Below the pieces are notes generated by a model, which was not told where the DNA came from, did not search any database, and worked only from the letters and a program-made list of their open reading frames with translations. Of a stretch of DNA of 64,000 nt, positions 9,401 through 18,000 are shown one piece after another; the stretch's first letter is position 1; each line of letters opens with the position of its first letter. The DNA lies in the NCBI GenBank assembly GCA_014084085.1, contig NPFB01000032.1, positions 229,138-293,137 of the forward strand, read 5' to 3'. Both the position numbers and the translations under genes were made by a program. The stretch is from Hondaea fermentalgiana. Taxonomy: Eukaryota > Sar > Bigyra > Thraustochytrida > Thraustochytriidae.

Positions 9401-11288
9401 GCGTCCAAGCGTAGCTCGCAATGCTAGATCCAAAGCGGGCCGAGGATGCGTTGCCTGTGATTTCAATCCAATCCGTAGGGTAGGACACCGCCAATGCTTC
9501 GCCGACACTTGCATTTGGCGAAGCTGCATCCACAAAGACGAGCTCGGTGCCAACAACGGTTGAAGAGTCGCTGCTGGAAACAGCTTCAAAGGCGTAACGA
9601 CCTCGCTGGTTCGATTCGACTGGGAGATAGTAGTGACCATTTGATGTTGTTGAGGCCGGGAGGCTCGTTGGCGTGCGGGACACTTCGCGCCAACTCACAC
9701 TCTCTCCACCCCACGTGCCTGCGAGATCGACGGCGACAAGATTTGTCACTGTCAGCGTCGCGTCATTTCCCAGCAGCAAACTAGCAGTCCGAGGACCAGG
9801 CATCACCTCCACATCGCAGGTTGGCGTGATATAAAGTTCGTCATCGTCAGGATCAAACTCGTCGGGACAGTCTCCGGTGAGACCGATCTCCCACTCGAAT
9901 CCGTTGCTTTCAGAAGGCCCTGTCCTCTTCACCGAAACGTCGCTGAGCCCTAGCCCGCTGCGGAGAAGGCTTCGCATGTTTGTGTCCGTCTCCGTTGCAG
10001 ACACGGTTATTGACGCGTTTGTAGAGGCCAGAACAAGCTCAAATTCGCCGTCGAGTGTCGCGAGTCCAACTCGCACAGTCTCGACTTTGAGTGTAAGGCC
10101 CGGCGTCGAATCGCTTAAAATGGTTGTCGCAAGGTCCGCAATGTCCCCCGCTTCGTCGTTGAAGGTGACTTGCCACGTCCATCCGTCACTTCCCTTTGTG
10201 ACTGCTACATTTGGGCCAATCCCAGGCAGGTCCGCAAGCGCATTTTTCACCTGCAGTGCAGAAGACGTGACCGCAAGTGAGGTTGTATCCTCGCCATCAA
10301 ATCCCAACGTATATGACCCCTCCAGATCCGTGCGTTCTGTCTCGGAGGCAAAGGTGGCGTCTTCCTCCGCACCCCGAACGACTTCGGTTGCATTGACACT
10401 TATACTCTCACCACGCAGGTTTGAGGAGTCGACGCGGGCGTGTACACCGACTACTCCCTTGGCCAGAGTGACGCGATAGATAAAACCTTGGCCTAGGTTT
10501 TCGTCAATCGCAGTTCGCGTCACGCTTTCCACCGCACCGCTGCCGAGAGCATTCTCGAAAGCAGCTTCCATTGCCGACGTGCCAGCTGCATACGAAAGTT
10601 GCGTTTGGGGGAGGTCCCAAGAGCAGCCCCACACAGCGCCTCCGCCTCGTCGAATAGTCGTGCCTTGGTAGTCCCGGTCCAGTTGCATGACATCGCCGTC
10701 GCAATTGTCACATTCTGTGTAGTAGATACGGTAGACCGCCCGATCTTGCGTCTCAGTTGTCTCGTCCGTGGAGATGCGAATTGGATAGCCCGAGTAGACG
10801 CCAAAATTCTCCCATGATGTTGCTACATCTTCGTCGTCGTCCACGGTTACCAGGATAAGGTCGTCGGAGCCATCACCGGGGATTGGCGCGAGATCAACAG
10901 TGCCGGGCAGCTGCACGTCGAACGTGCAGAACTCCAACGCGAAGGTTCCGCCTGTGAGCTGGGCTCCGCTCACTGTCACGTCAATGACCTGGTGGCTCCA
11001 GAGCTGGAGTTCCTGAATCTCGGCGACATTGCTCGTTGCGCTGCCTTCCGTCTTGACGAGAAGTCGATTCGTAGGACGCTGCAGGACCCTCTGCGCGAAG
11101 AGGTCGCCTTCGTAGGTTTCATCATCGCAACGCTGCGAGGTCCCGGCCAAGACCCTTGCGCCCTCCTTTTGCAACGCTGGCACGGCGGAGACTGCGCTGG
11201 CCAGACAGACGAGTGTCCCGAATGCCCAGCACCTCAACGCTCTCATGCAAGCGCATGACTTTGCGCGCTGTCGCCTTGCCGATGGCAT
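408..11288 (-). CDS. Giant Ig/PKD/TSP1/EGF cell-surface receptor with two cytoplasmic PH domains
   Basis: A 3626-aa intron-free frame with an ATG start. Residues 1-36 form a signal peptide (the second Met at 15 also precedes a good hydrophobic core). Residues about 205-505 hold three repeats of a protist surface-protein type (G-x-tt-x-l ... W-x-V-t-F). A PKD-like domain follows at about 593-673. Thirteen Ig-like domains occupy about 690-1950, many with the Y-x-C-x-(V/A)-x-N signature. Several Ig units lack one or both disulfide cysteines (units 4, 6, 7, 9, 12, 13). Two more PKD-like domains (about 1956-2150), TSP1-like modules (about 2345-2590), an EGF-like module (about 2603-2633), cysteine-rich DxCGxCxGTG repeats (about 2670-2740) and a second EGF-like module (about 2890-2916) follow. 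A single transmembrane helix lies at about 2965-2990 with an Arg-rich stop-transfer. The tail carries a PH domain with a long insertion (about 3048-3226) and a second PH domain (about 3350-3447). The likely role is adhesion or receptor signalling with lipid binding inside the cell. The ligand is unknown. Confidence 0.88.
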   Translation of the reverse strand: MPSARRQRAKSCACMRALRCWAFGTLVCLASAVSAVPALQKEGARVLAGTSQRCDDETYEGDLFAQRVLQRPTNRLLVKTEGSATSNVAEIQELQLWSHQVIDVTVSGAQLTGGTFALEFCTFDVQLPGTVDLAPIPGDGSDDLILVTVDDDEDVATSWENFGVYSGYPIRISTDETTETQDRAVYRIYYTECDNCDGDVMQLDRDYQGTTIRRGGGAVWGCSWDLPQTQLSYAAGTSAMEAAFENALGSGAVESVTRTAIDENLGQGFIYRVTLAKGVVGVHARVDSSNLRGESISVNATEVVRGAEEDATFASETERTDLEGSYTLGFDGEDTTSLAVTSSALQVKNALADLPGIGPNVAVTKGSDGWTWQVTFNDEAGDIADLATTILSDSTPGLTLKVETVRVGLATLDGEFELVLASTNASITVSATETDTNMRSLLRSGLGLSDVSVKRTGPSESNGFEWEIGLTGDCPDEFDPDDDELYITPTCDVEVMPGPRTASLLLGNDATLTVTNLVAVDLAGTWGGESVSWREVSRTPTSLPASTTSNGHYYLPVESNQRGRYAFEAVSSSDSSTVVGTELVFVDAASPNASVGEALAVSYPTDWIEITGNASSARFGSSIASYAWTLKSKPASASASAGQIRYPTAKTTTVSNLNVPGTFQYQLRVTDSLGLTSCALKSVNVLFAPSIDQPLQGQDIVPGNDLVLNCTASGSTPLSYTWNFKDVTLDVPSTTSVLVLPEVTETDQGNYSCSVTNEVSTIQSNSVWVNVYNPVEIVSSPSPTVAAPGSSATLSCAATATFPVNVTWQRRDFGDTTWSTYSTQRGISGTEDVASSFTLTLTQTSEDNEGEYRCVVANIVGNASSASAMLDILDLPSNVSLTVEPESVLVDGIDEDGKGSFRLSCSALGQNLSFAFARSGAIIANQVDSLYVSNVTAAKDAGEYTCVVTNGAGSVSSEGLEIVVNTPPIIVEQPTSLVVQPGDNVTLDVQATGARPLEYLWKKDGQFIREERSALRNLTFTSVAESDQGSYSVVVYNHLGHAESVSVTLDVDDPPQIVSPLGETTVRVDPGETAQLRCVANGTGTLSFMWYEVLNATANTLTRVVRGRETSGANWTELALYSVTNDDDRAYHCLATSDLGEALSPAIILDVNDPPSITLNPLDTFAEPGATVILQVEASGAEPISFQWRKDGAPISGATARIIILRNVSAADEGSYDCRATNHLSPVTGALSEVGELRLARAPEIVTAPQQETYVDPTSTATLRCAFSGAPPMTYKWLYRSAGADDLILQQNETDEAYVESVFTIPSTVESDQGTYVLLAENRLGNVTSSAAELYINDPPVITSERVSKLVDPGANVSFTCAVTADPAVESVTWKRRPTSGSSGDVVLSGQTSLTIEIAAAQQENEGQYVCLAVNSAGSAEKVVGILDVRDPPTIVRMEPVAEGGILTVDPLQSVTLSAVATGLEPLSYNWTLNGEVAQMGTGSNFTFVPSEAGYVYVRVTNQLGFDVSTPIQIAINAPAQVDSVTISPANGRIIPGGSAELLCRGSGSTPLSFSWLKDGDLVESTVDPVGADATVNASEVPRFVVRESDDYSSLLQVLDADVATHSGSYSCRVRNSALPAGTISSPLDLEVVVAPLLRATKPEDITRLPGTNSTFKCETVAGTGPFEIRWFYTETLGVAAEEIAMWNSSLFEDAIGTYQPNASAHELILVIPNASDDDEGLYSCEVCNEGGCAQSRWANLGVSDAPRIVEQIPSGEDASIVANPGEMVTLSVEASGLEPLGFQWYKYDNSTDAMVLVEVDGDAYHLEPESCSEAGVPCKLVMDEVSNDQAGSYHCVVSNSLGMTSSVLVSLSVTVRPLLADETTWPSSLVTACPGNEFEQEVELVGTRPMLIEWYFSATFAGTTSIFTTEPVWQTTEAVFRISDPEYSNEGYYAFIATNVAGTLRSEIARLEVNEGPSAAADATGASPRHPVTLPQTFTRLYGTASKNAVSYTWELLSSPDLGTGRVQLLTPLAASTDVLGLTIPGAYVFQLTVVGSNGCYSTDTVSVTVNTAPIPVVFDATISLGNSPAELDASNSYDADAGGSIISFNWNVAALDGSVELAKDVALTGNDTAIVSLSYPAVGLYELVLTVTDNDGATSSQRVTLNVLDIKFLSPSSPFAAPFILGSCFEHLIVVDIEGTLTDGDDTTFRLAFTTSNETTTAESPTLVSSQLRSLEGASMTSAGAQVVYMWSVGHRVMAGTGYLEVVVGTNARTRTSSEMFEVILPYRFAITDEGDCDCAATPSRSQTIRCIGFGQDSSASGESCAWYEVEHDDALCEKYAPMPARNVSCSAADLDACSVSTTHWQTGAWTQSPGLDKSTFCSAQPCETVRSRTVQCVDEAGEETSDSACSGVAPLASETCIAEEDSCFVGELRRLGGQSIEAEADDETCVAVIYRETPTLCFDTVSGYLLSEDDCASSSLPSVDESLACSSIWFADAWSCDRATNLAWRNVTCVDSVTFASSESCDVDSRPPSGAACVGTNRILEDDEQLISNEGWFRWRLGTWGECLLVSESLGPSICPMTQRSREVFCVNRQGEITSEARCAGIEKPRSIETCKSECLTSCEATCGVHGRCKDGSTLSCTCDHGWTGETCSISSKEAKSCNGENQVLTEDGECCDLSVATLSNAGECCASGVVDRKGACCASGELDICGECDGTGKSIDLQGECCDSVLDAEGSCCLSGLLDRCGVCDGTGHSCVARATLEGSLGLADDDNVTFWSDAQKHLIASQVLANVLNASLPAASSWTLLGLQVIQTQERRVLVTRDTIEDNSLEVVADVEMYASSELQWPTIDNASSWSELSASAFNVSGADVVAAGVCGNGICEIGERCTRPGCCPSDCVAPDALVRCPSDCSSHGRCLTDRGKCDCYPGYGGEDCSSCTGSSRLSAQGQCIPLSWVPVAASDTMGAGGNDDETNATIVTVVRKVQVFWPGFLLGLFLLCASLACVGAWFRRRERRLRKEAELRRRRRQVFADPTDDDDDEFLSEKEIKPTLRPRESPEARSLGKGRPRGWLWKRSRNGFDGQQVWQQWYASKHDSELYYYDCDLGEAWSEAGGSGPIERGRLSLDRVEAVMVKGKKSAKYGGWRFDLVLRAFSSVKRADEEENGLRRDVSDDEDDDGENGSLARETVDVLDFPQVKSRDMKETAAKADARIRIEFMCESRHDAHTWAEAIAKTSGARLRIGRGGGLGSGLKPTNEERVKIDLSSVASSSIASAQSGPSVTDPASPCSSRSNVSGASVATSVPGMIQEAGEAFTAAGSSEDKSHVSPYPSLVTSSQSGSLSPGTSSRSSGTSVSGVEGLMVGSFSGAVGDRVACEGWIRLEKEKRSVYGVLFPQRDELAVFGRMMPAQDGAHHYADKLHSVSLAHVVSVSEMGLSNSIELIFWDGKRFSFVASSQAKDMWRSTLRRHMKFVHGVNAEATKPPGAERPPRITEESRPESEDVAESPHTPAPKDLYAVNEPLSSLRVRRSSSVSAGRAGKTAHVSGCREEVEAATSSISVKKNPRDCTPPLRPAPTTAARTRGSKLGPALGSHTRDIENKNNSSNKNRFTTTTTNNSRGGGDRDIAHNVDVDDDEAAAALIDMQVV

Positions 11289-11465
11289 TGTGGCGAAGAG
11301 GGCCAGGGGGCGGAGCTGGGCGGGGCGGAGCGGAGCCTACTTCTCCGCAGACTGGCGCCCGCGACCCAATAGAGATTTGCACGACACGAGTAGATTAGCA
11401 AGAGAATAGATGGCGTGCCTTTGATGTGTCGAGGGAAACTAGCCCAGCAGACTACGCTGTGCCTG

Positions 11466-11476
11466 GCCTACTAGTA
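11466..11476. promoter_or_regulatory. TACTAGTA palindrome upstream of the receptor gene
   Basis: GCCTACTAGTA lies about 180 bases upstream of the ATG at 11288. The TACTAGTA octamer recurs upstream of the genes at 31305 and 57154. A shared transcription-factor site or core promoter element is an inference from recurrence only. Confidence 0.35.
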
Positions 11477-12062
11477 AGTCCAGGGCTGGCGGAACCGACT
11501 TGTTGGGTGGGCCCTTTTTTTGGAGTTCTGCCTCGCTGTCAACTCCCTCCATTCACTTCATTCACTTCCTTCCCTTTCCTTTTTAGTATTTGCAACGTCC
11601 CGCCAAAACCCAAGTCTCGGAAGAGTGGCGAGCCTACTTACATGTTAGTAGGTAGGCTAGCAAGGATGCTTTGGTTGGTCTTCGTCTGTCAGCGTCTGCA
11701 GTCTCAGTCATTCCTTTCCTGTCTTACAACCTTCTTTTCCTATTTTCAAAGCAGCGCGGCACGTGAGTCAAAGTCGAGCATGAGCATTCTGCAGGCGCTG
11801 CGCTAGCCAGCGGACTCGCACGTAAACGTGGCCCAAACCTCGACCTATGGGCCCTCCGCTATGCAAGCACCATCATGACGAATAGGACCTACTACATACA
11901 ACTCAGGGCTTCTGGCTCTTGCCAGCCTTGTATTTGCCCCTTGCAAATTCACAGTCAGAACTTTTTATTCGTAACGGTCAAAAAGTAAAAAGAACGCGGG
12001 AGAAAAAAAAAGAAGAAGAAAAGTAAAAAAAGTCTTGCTCTTGTCACAATTTGCGTTTCATT

Positions 12063-12068
12063 TTTATT
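12063..12068 (-). terminator. Poly(A) signal of the HECT ligase gene
   Basis: Minus-strand AATAAA sits about 15 bases past the stop codon that ends at 12083. It is a canonical hexamer in a fitting position. Confidence 0.5.
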
Positions 12069-12082
12069 ATCTTCATACGTAA

Positions 12083-15000
12083 TCAGATGAGCCCAGAAAA
12101 GGCCTGAGCGTCGTGCTCATCAAAATCTTCCATGGTGTTGCAGTTGTTCGCAGCGTAGAGAAGCTTTTGCGAACAAACCTCCTTGCTGGAGTACTCAGGA
12201 AGCGCGAGCGTAAAGAAGCAAGTCTGGCTTTGAGGCAAGAGGATGTCATCTTGCTGCACACCATCATCATCATCAGCGTTGTTGTCGGTAGACGCACCCG
12301 GTTTGCGGGCGAGCGGGAGGATTTTGAAGCTCATTGGAAACTTGTCTAGCGAAGGTGGCAGTCGAGATCTCGCACACACAAAATTAACAAATTTCGACCG
12401 CTCTTCCTGCGTCATGTCCTCAAGCGCTTCCCAAAAGTACTTCACATGAGGAGCATTCGGATCTACATCCTCGTACACCGTAGCCTGCTTCAGCAAGCCC
12501 ACGTCAATCTCCGGCGCGCCACATATCAGACGTTCCAGTTCTTCCGGAGTGAAGAGCACAAAATGCTCCGTTGGCAACACTTCAGCAAGACCCTCCATGA
12601 ACCTTGTCACTGGTTCGGCCGCGGTCATGATGCACTGCCTCACGATCGCCTCCACCACGGTGCTTCGCGATTCGTAAGGAATGTATGGTGCTTGACCTGG
12701 TCTGTGCACGACGCAACCTGCAGGTAGACTCGAGCTCGCGGCACCGAGGCGATCCAGCAAGAGCTCGCTCCACGCGGCGTCCTCATCCGCCCACTGTTCA
12801 TCTGAAAGAGACTCAATTTGGCGCAATGACCTGGCTGTGAAGCTATCCGTCTCATGCAGCTCACGCCAGCCCACAGGCAGGCCAACGAGCGGTCGCCAGA
12901 TTAGGTGCGCCAGCGAGAGACCCACGTGAATACCATGGCGCGTTGCCACTCCAATAAGACGGCCGAGAAATTCGAGACACCGCCCGCTGCCCGCCGCGCC
13001 TTCTGGCCACGACTGCTCTTGCGAAATGACGTCCGACGTCCTGCGACGCGAAGGACGCCCACTGGTTGGCGTGGGGATAGAAGCGGAAGCGGTTTCAACA
13101 CCTCTCCCATGACTTGCACCGGCATCCAAGGATGGCCTGAGCTCGCTAAATACCATGCGGTCCGCATTTTCCAACGCGCCATCGGCAGCATTTGGACACG
13201 GCAAGAGAATTTGCAGAGGCCCCGCGGCCTCGTCCTCAATTGCAATCTGAAATACGGCGCGATATGGGCCACCGTGGTCATCTACGCCCTCGCTCTCGAA
13301 CTTGACAAAGAAGCAACGTTGCTGCGAAGCGTCCTGAATGTGAGAGTATGACCGTCGTAACATCCGCGACGGCCACGTTTCCATTCCAGCCTTGACCATG
13401 AGCTGCCCAAAGACTGAGGTTTGGAGTCGTTCCGCGCCCTCCAGAGCCGTGAGGCGCTGATCACCTGCCGTGATGCGATTGACACGCACCACAGGAAAGT
13501 CGGGCGGAGGATCGTACTCGTCCGAGGCTGGGACTGTTGGCGTAGTCGTCCAAGCGATGGCGGCGTTCCAGAACTCGAGCTTGACACGAGAGAAGATGTG
13601 CCCACGTCCTCTTGACAACAGCTTTGCCGTCGAGTATCCGCGCGCCCTATTCTCAGCGCTCCGCAACACGCTTCCGCTCCGTGGTGTCGCTCGAAAAACG
13701 ACTTGACCAGGCGATGCTTCGCTCGTATGCAAGTCCACGAGCTCGAAGAGGCTACGCATTCGCGAATTTAAATGCAAAAGCGCCGTGAATCTCGCAAGCA
13801 CAAACGATTCCTCAAAGTCAAGCAGTCGCCGCATTTCGGCTCGAGCAGTTTTGCAATGCTTCAGCTCTGACGCTACGTCATGAGGACTCAGATGCTCCGG
13901 CTCGCAGGCGCGCCGATCGCACAATCGGTTCACGAGAACAACTAATTCCTGGTCCAATGCCTCAGACCAGTCCGCCATGCCCCCTGAGCAGCTTAGAGCA
14001 TCGTGCAAGACGCTTGCAACACCAGGATAGGGTCCGTCCTGTTCGTACGGACTTGAGACGTTGTCTTTCCCCCCGTCGACTCCATCTGGTTTCCTCGTCT
14101 TTTCCTTTGATCTTCTCGAATCTTGGTCCCGTGCCCTGTCGTGGACTTCGTGCGCAGTGCCTGCACTCGAAATGCTCCGCTCGTCAGCGGTCTCGCGCCG
14201 CACCTTGCCGTCGCGTACAAGCTTCTGCAATTCCTTGGGCGACCAAAAGAGAGCCTCGTCCGCGCCGTCCACCGTGTACCATAGCGCGCCGCCTCGGGCG
14301 CCAAGAATAGTTGCCGGCCCTCGCTTCGTTGTAAGCCGGTCTCCGACACGGAGACCGCTCAGCTCTGGCGGGCTCGCAGCCTCGCAAACGTCTGGACTCG
14401 TCCACAGTTTAACAGGAATCCGGCCTAGAGACCACACTGTGCGGTGGGCGCCATTGGTCGAGCTGATGCCCTCCCACGTTGACGTAAGGCCCGCGAGCAG
14501 CCGCGGATCCATCGCATTTGCAGGGCGCGGGGAAATGACGCGTCGAAACAGATTCACGGACTCCGCATATGCAAATACTTGAGCAGGAAACGACGCTTTC
14601 TTCATCTCAAGAGAGCGCGTATCTTGAAGTGTGATGCGATCATGGGCTTTGGAGAAGCCAAAACAAGGGTAGAACTTGATATCTTCCGCGCCGGTTCTTC
14701 TTCTACGACCGCTGCGACACTTGCGACGAAGGTCGCTGTACGCGAGGCCAAGATCAATAATGACCTGCTTGTCACCATTTTGATAGTCCTGAAAGTCCTT
14801 GAAAAAGTGGAGCCGCCCGCGATCCATGTCGAGCAGCACACCGACGACATCGTTCACTGCATAAAAGGAGCCATAAAGCTGCTCGCCGTCTGGGCTGTGC
14901 GTTGCTCGATAGTTGACGAAGCCAAATCCGTCGCCCCATCCGTCGCCGCGAATATCCGACTGACTTACACTGCGCGATTGCTGGCGCGGTCTGAGCTCGT

Positions 15001-18000
15001 GCATGATTTTGCGGTCCGTGACTCCAATCAGCGTGCTGCCCCACTGCATGCCAAGCATTCGGGCTTCCCAGTAGTGCACGCCCCGTGTGTATCCCCGCGC
15101 ACCCAACACGTGTGAGCGTTTTCCCGTATCTGGCCCAGTTCCCGTGTACTCCGCCGTCATACAATCCGGAGAAACGCGAATACCCGGACCAGCGGTTGTC
15201 GGATCTAAACGCACCAGTTGATGGCACGAGGCTGCAAAAGTGCCTTGCATTCGAAAGACCTCATTCGGGACGACGCCAAGGTCAGCCTTTCCATCTGATT
15301 GCTCAGCTCCTAAGTTCTCACCCGAGGGCAACGCAGATTCCGAACCAGTGCCAATCTCAGACGGTTGATTGAGTGCTTCATCCGATGGCATCGAGTCGTC
15401 TGTTTTAACCTCGCCGTGTTGGAAGTATACCTGCGAAATGATCTCACTGGCACCGCTTTCCTTGGAGGACATCGTCTTGAAGCGACCATGCTTCAGCCCA
15501 TCAAGCCACGATCCTTCTTCCGTTGACCCATCCGAGAATGTCGTCAACCCCTTTCCATACCGGCGTCCTTGGCGCCAGTTGCCCTCAAATTGCACGGGCT
15601 CCATGTCTTCCCCTCCACGAGAAGTGCGTCCGATACTTTCGGCAATTTTCCCCTTTACAGGGCTCGTTCGAGATGAGGAACGCCTTTGAGAGCTTGCACT
15701 ATCACCGCCTCGCGAGTTCGCTTTATATGCGTATCGCACGGAAGCACTGCCGTGCTTAAGACCTAAGATTTGAGCAGAGACCGACGTGCGTGATGAAATG
15801 GAGATCGCCGGGGATACAGAGCTTTCAAGGAGGAAGTCTCCAGCGCTTCGCATGTTACTGCGGTCACATTTTGCCAGCTCCTCGCCATTGACAAAAATCC
15901 GCATGAGCTTGTCATTCGTGTCAAGTTCGAGCGCCAAAATGTCATTATCCTGAAGCGAACCAGGAAGAAGAGCCCTATTGCGACCCTTGTACCACGAAAG
16001 ACCGTCAGATGACACGCCCCACGAGTTTGCACAGGCGCCAAGATGGTCTCGAAGAGGGGCACCCTTTCTACAGATCCCAAACGTGATTTCGCCTTGATTT
16101 AGCGCTGCGGCTGAACCGTGCACGCGAAACTCCCAGATGTACGAGCCCGAGCCTGGCTTCCAAAGTCCTTCCACTTCAAGACCAAAAAGAGCGCTCTCAT
16201 CGTTGTCCTGCTCTTCGCTCGCGTTATCAGGGTTTGGTGTCGTGCAGATTGCGCAGCAGCTATGTTCCATCTCATTTAAAAATGTACACGCCGGGCATGA
16301 CCACGTGGCCGGTGCTAGTGGACCTGCACCCGACCCTCCGCTTCCGTCGTGCTCCCCTCCAACAGCGCCATCCCCGTCATCATCCCCGTGGTCTGGAGAT
16401 GGAAACTTGTGTTGCCACCTACCTGCTTCGAGCACCACCGTGTTACATGTCGCTACCATCGGACGTTGATCCAAGACAAACGGAGGCAATGTCTTTTGAT
16501 ATTCTAAAACGTCGCAGCGTACACGCAGGAACGTTCCGTCGACCCCAAGATCCAAATACGCGGGCGACAAACAGGCCACGGCCCGCAATTTTGGTGAGTC
16601 CTCGGCAAGCACCCCCCAGTGCGGGACGCTCTGCGGAGATTTCCATGTGCCCTGGAGCTCGCCACAGTCCTCCTTCACGTCCAAACAGAGGCCGGTGAGC
16701 CAGTGATGGCTGAATTTGTTGCCACGTACAACGCTGCAAACGCGAATCGTGAGAGACTTTGTCTTCGTTTCAAGCGTGCCTTCGACCGCGCACCAGACAT
16801 CTTTGTCTCTCTCTTTGCACTTGAGATGTCCCACGAGCTCGGTGCTTGTCTTGAGTTGGAGGTGGAGACGCACAGGGAGGTGAGCGCGCTGGAAGTCTGA
16901 AGGCACTGCAAGCGCATGCGGAACAGGAGAATCGGACAAATCCCAAAGAATGACACCTGACATGTCGATACCGTCAACGAGATACCGAAATCGCGGCTCG
17001 ACCCTACTCATCAGTTCGCCTTTCTCTTTGGCCTCTTCTTCCATGCCCGATGATAGGATGGCCGGTTTTACTCCCTCAGCAGCGGCGCACTCGCTGTTGC
17101 TTTCCCCAGTGCAGGGCGTGGAGCACGGCAAGATGGCCGCGCCTTCGTGCAGGACTGCGACATGTCGATGATGTCGCGCCTCTGTCACAATGCTTGATTG
17201 ACCCTCATTGTCCTTTGAATTGTTTGACGCGGAGGACTGTGCGAAGTTGTGCCATGTAAAGTCCCAGCAAGTATACATGTCCTCTGCGTCAAGAAGTGGG
17301 TCATCCAATGCGCTCTCGCAAGGTGGGCAAAGGACACAATTGAGTGAGCATTTGCTGAGACCGCGCAGGTAGGACTCTGCTTGTCTGACCTGAGCGCGGT
17401 CCATGGCCGAGCGCCACACGCAGAGACGACCCACTGAGACTGCCGCGGATGGATGAGACGCGCTACCAATCTCTCTGAGCCCGAGAAACGCTTGTTTACG
17501 GTCCGCGGTGAGCGTTCCTCGTAAGCTGCCATTCTCATACGCCAACAAATGGACCTTTTGCTTTTCTCGCTGCCGTGATGCTGCGACAGAATTCACGCTC
17601 TGCACGTTCTTTCCACGAGTAGCCTCCTTGTCCCGTCTCGATCTCAAAGCTTTGCCTCTGGATCCGTGTTCCTGCTTTTGTTCGCGCTGCGTAATTTTGT
17701 GAAACTGAATATAGGCGTCAACTCCCATGCTGTTCATTTGGAAGACACCGTCTGAAAGATAGCTGTCTACCTCATCTCTGTCGTCGCTCAGCGCCCAATT
17801 CGACTCCGCTCCCCCATCATCATCTTCATCGTCATCGTCGTCGTCTTCCTCGTCGTCATCTTCTTCCTCGTCGTCCTCGTCATTATTATCGTGATCACCT
17901 TTGTTCTTGCTGAGCTCCTTTCTTTCGACACTACCTTGGTGGTTGCCATCAGCGCGATGACCGTTTTTGGACGTCAACCCATCCCTCGTCTCCGTCTTCC

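Larger units (their letters stand above)
11289..12082. other. Intergenic: receptor promoter and HECT 3' flank
   Basis: No convincing gene. The left part is the promoter of the minus-strand receptor gene and contains TACTAGTA at 11469-11476 inside GGCCTACTAGTA, with related TAGTAGG and CCTACTAC copies near 11646 and 11887. The right part is an A-rich stretch (about 12000-12030) and the 3' flank of the HECT gene. Confidence 0.6.
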
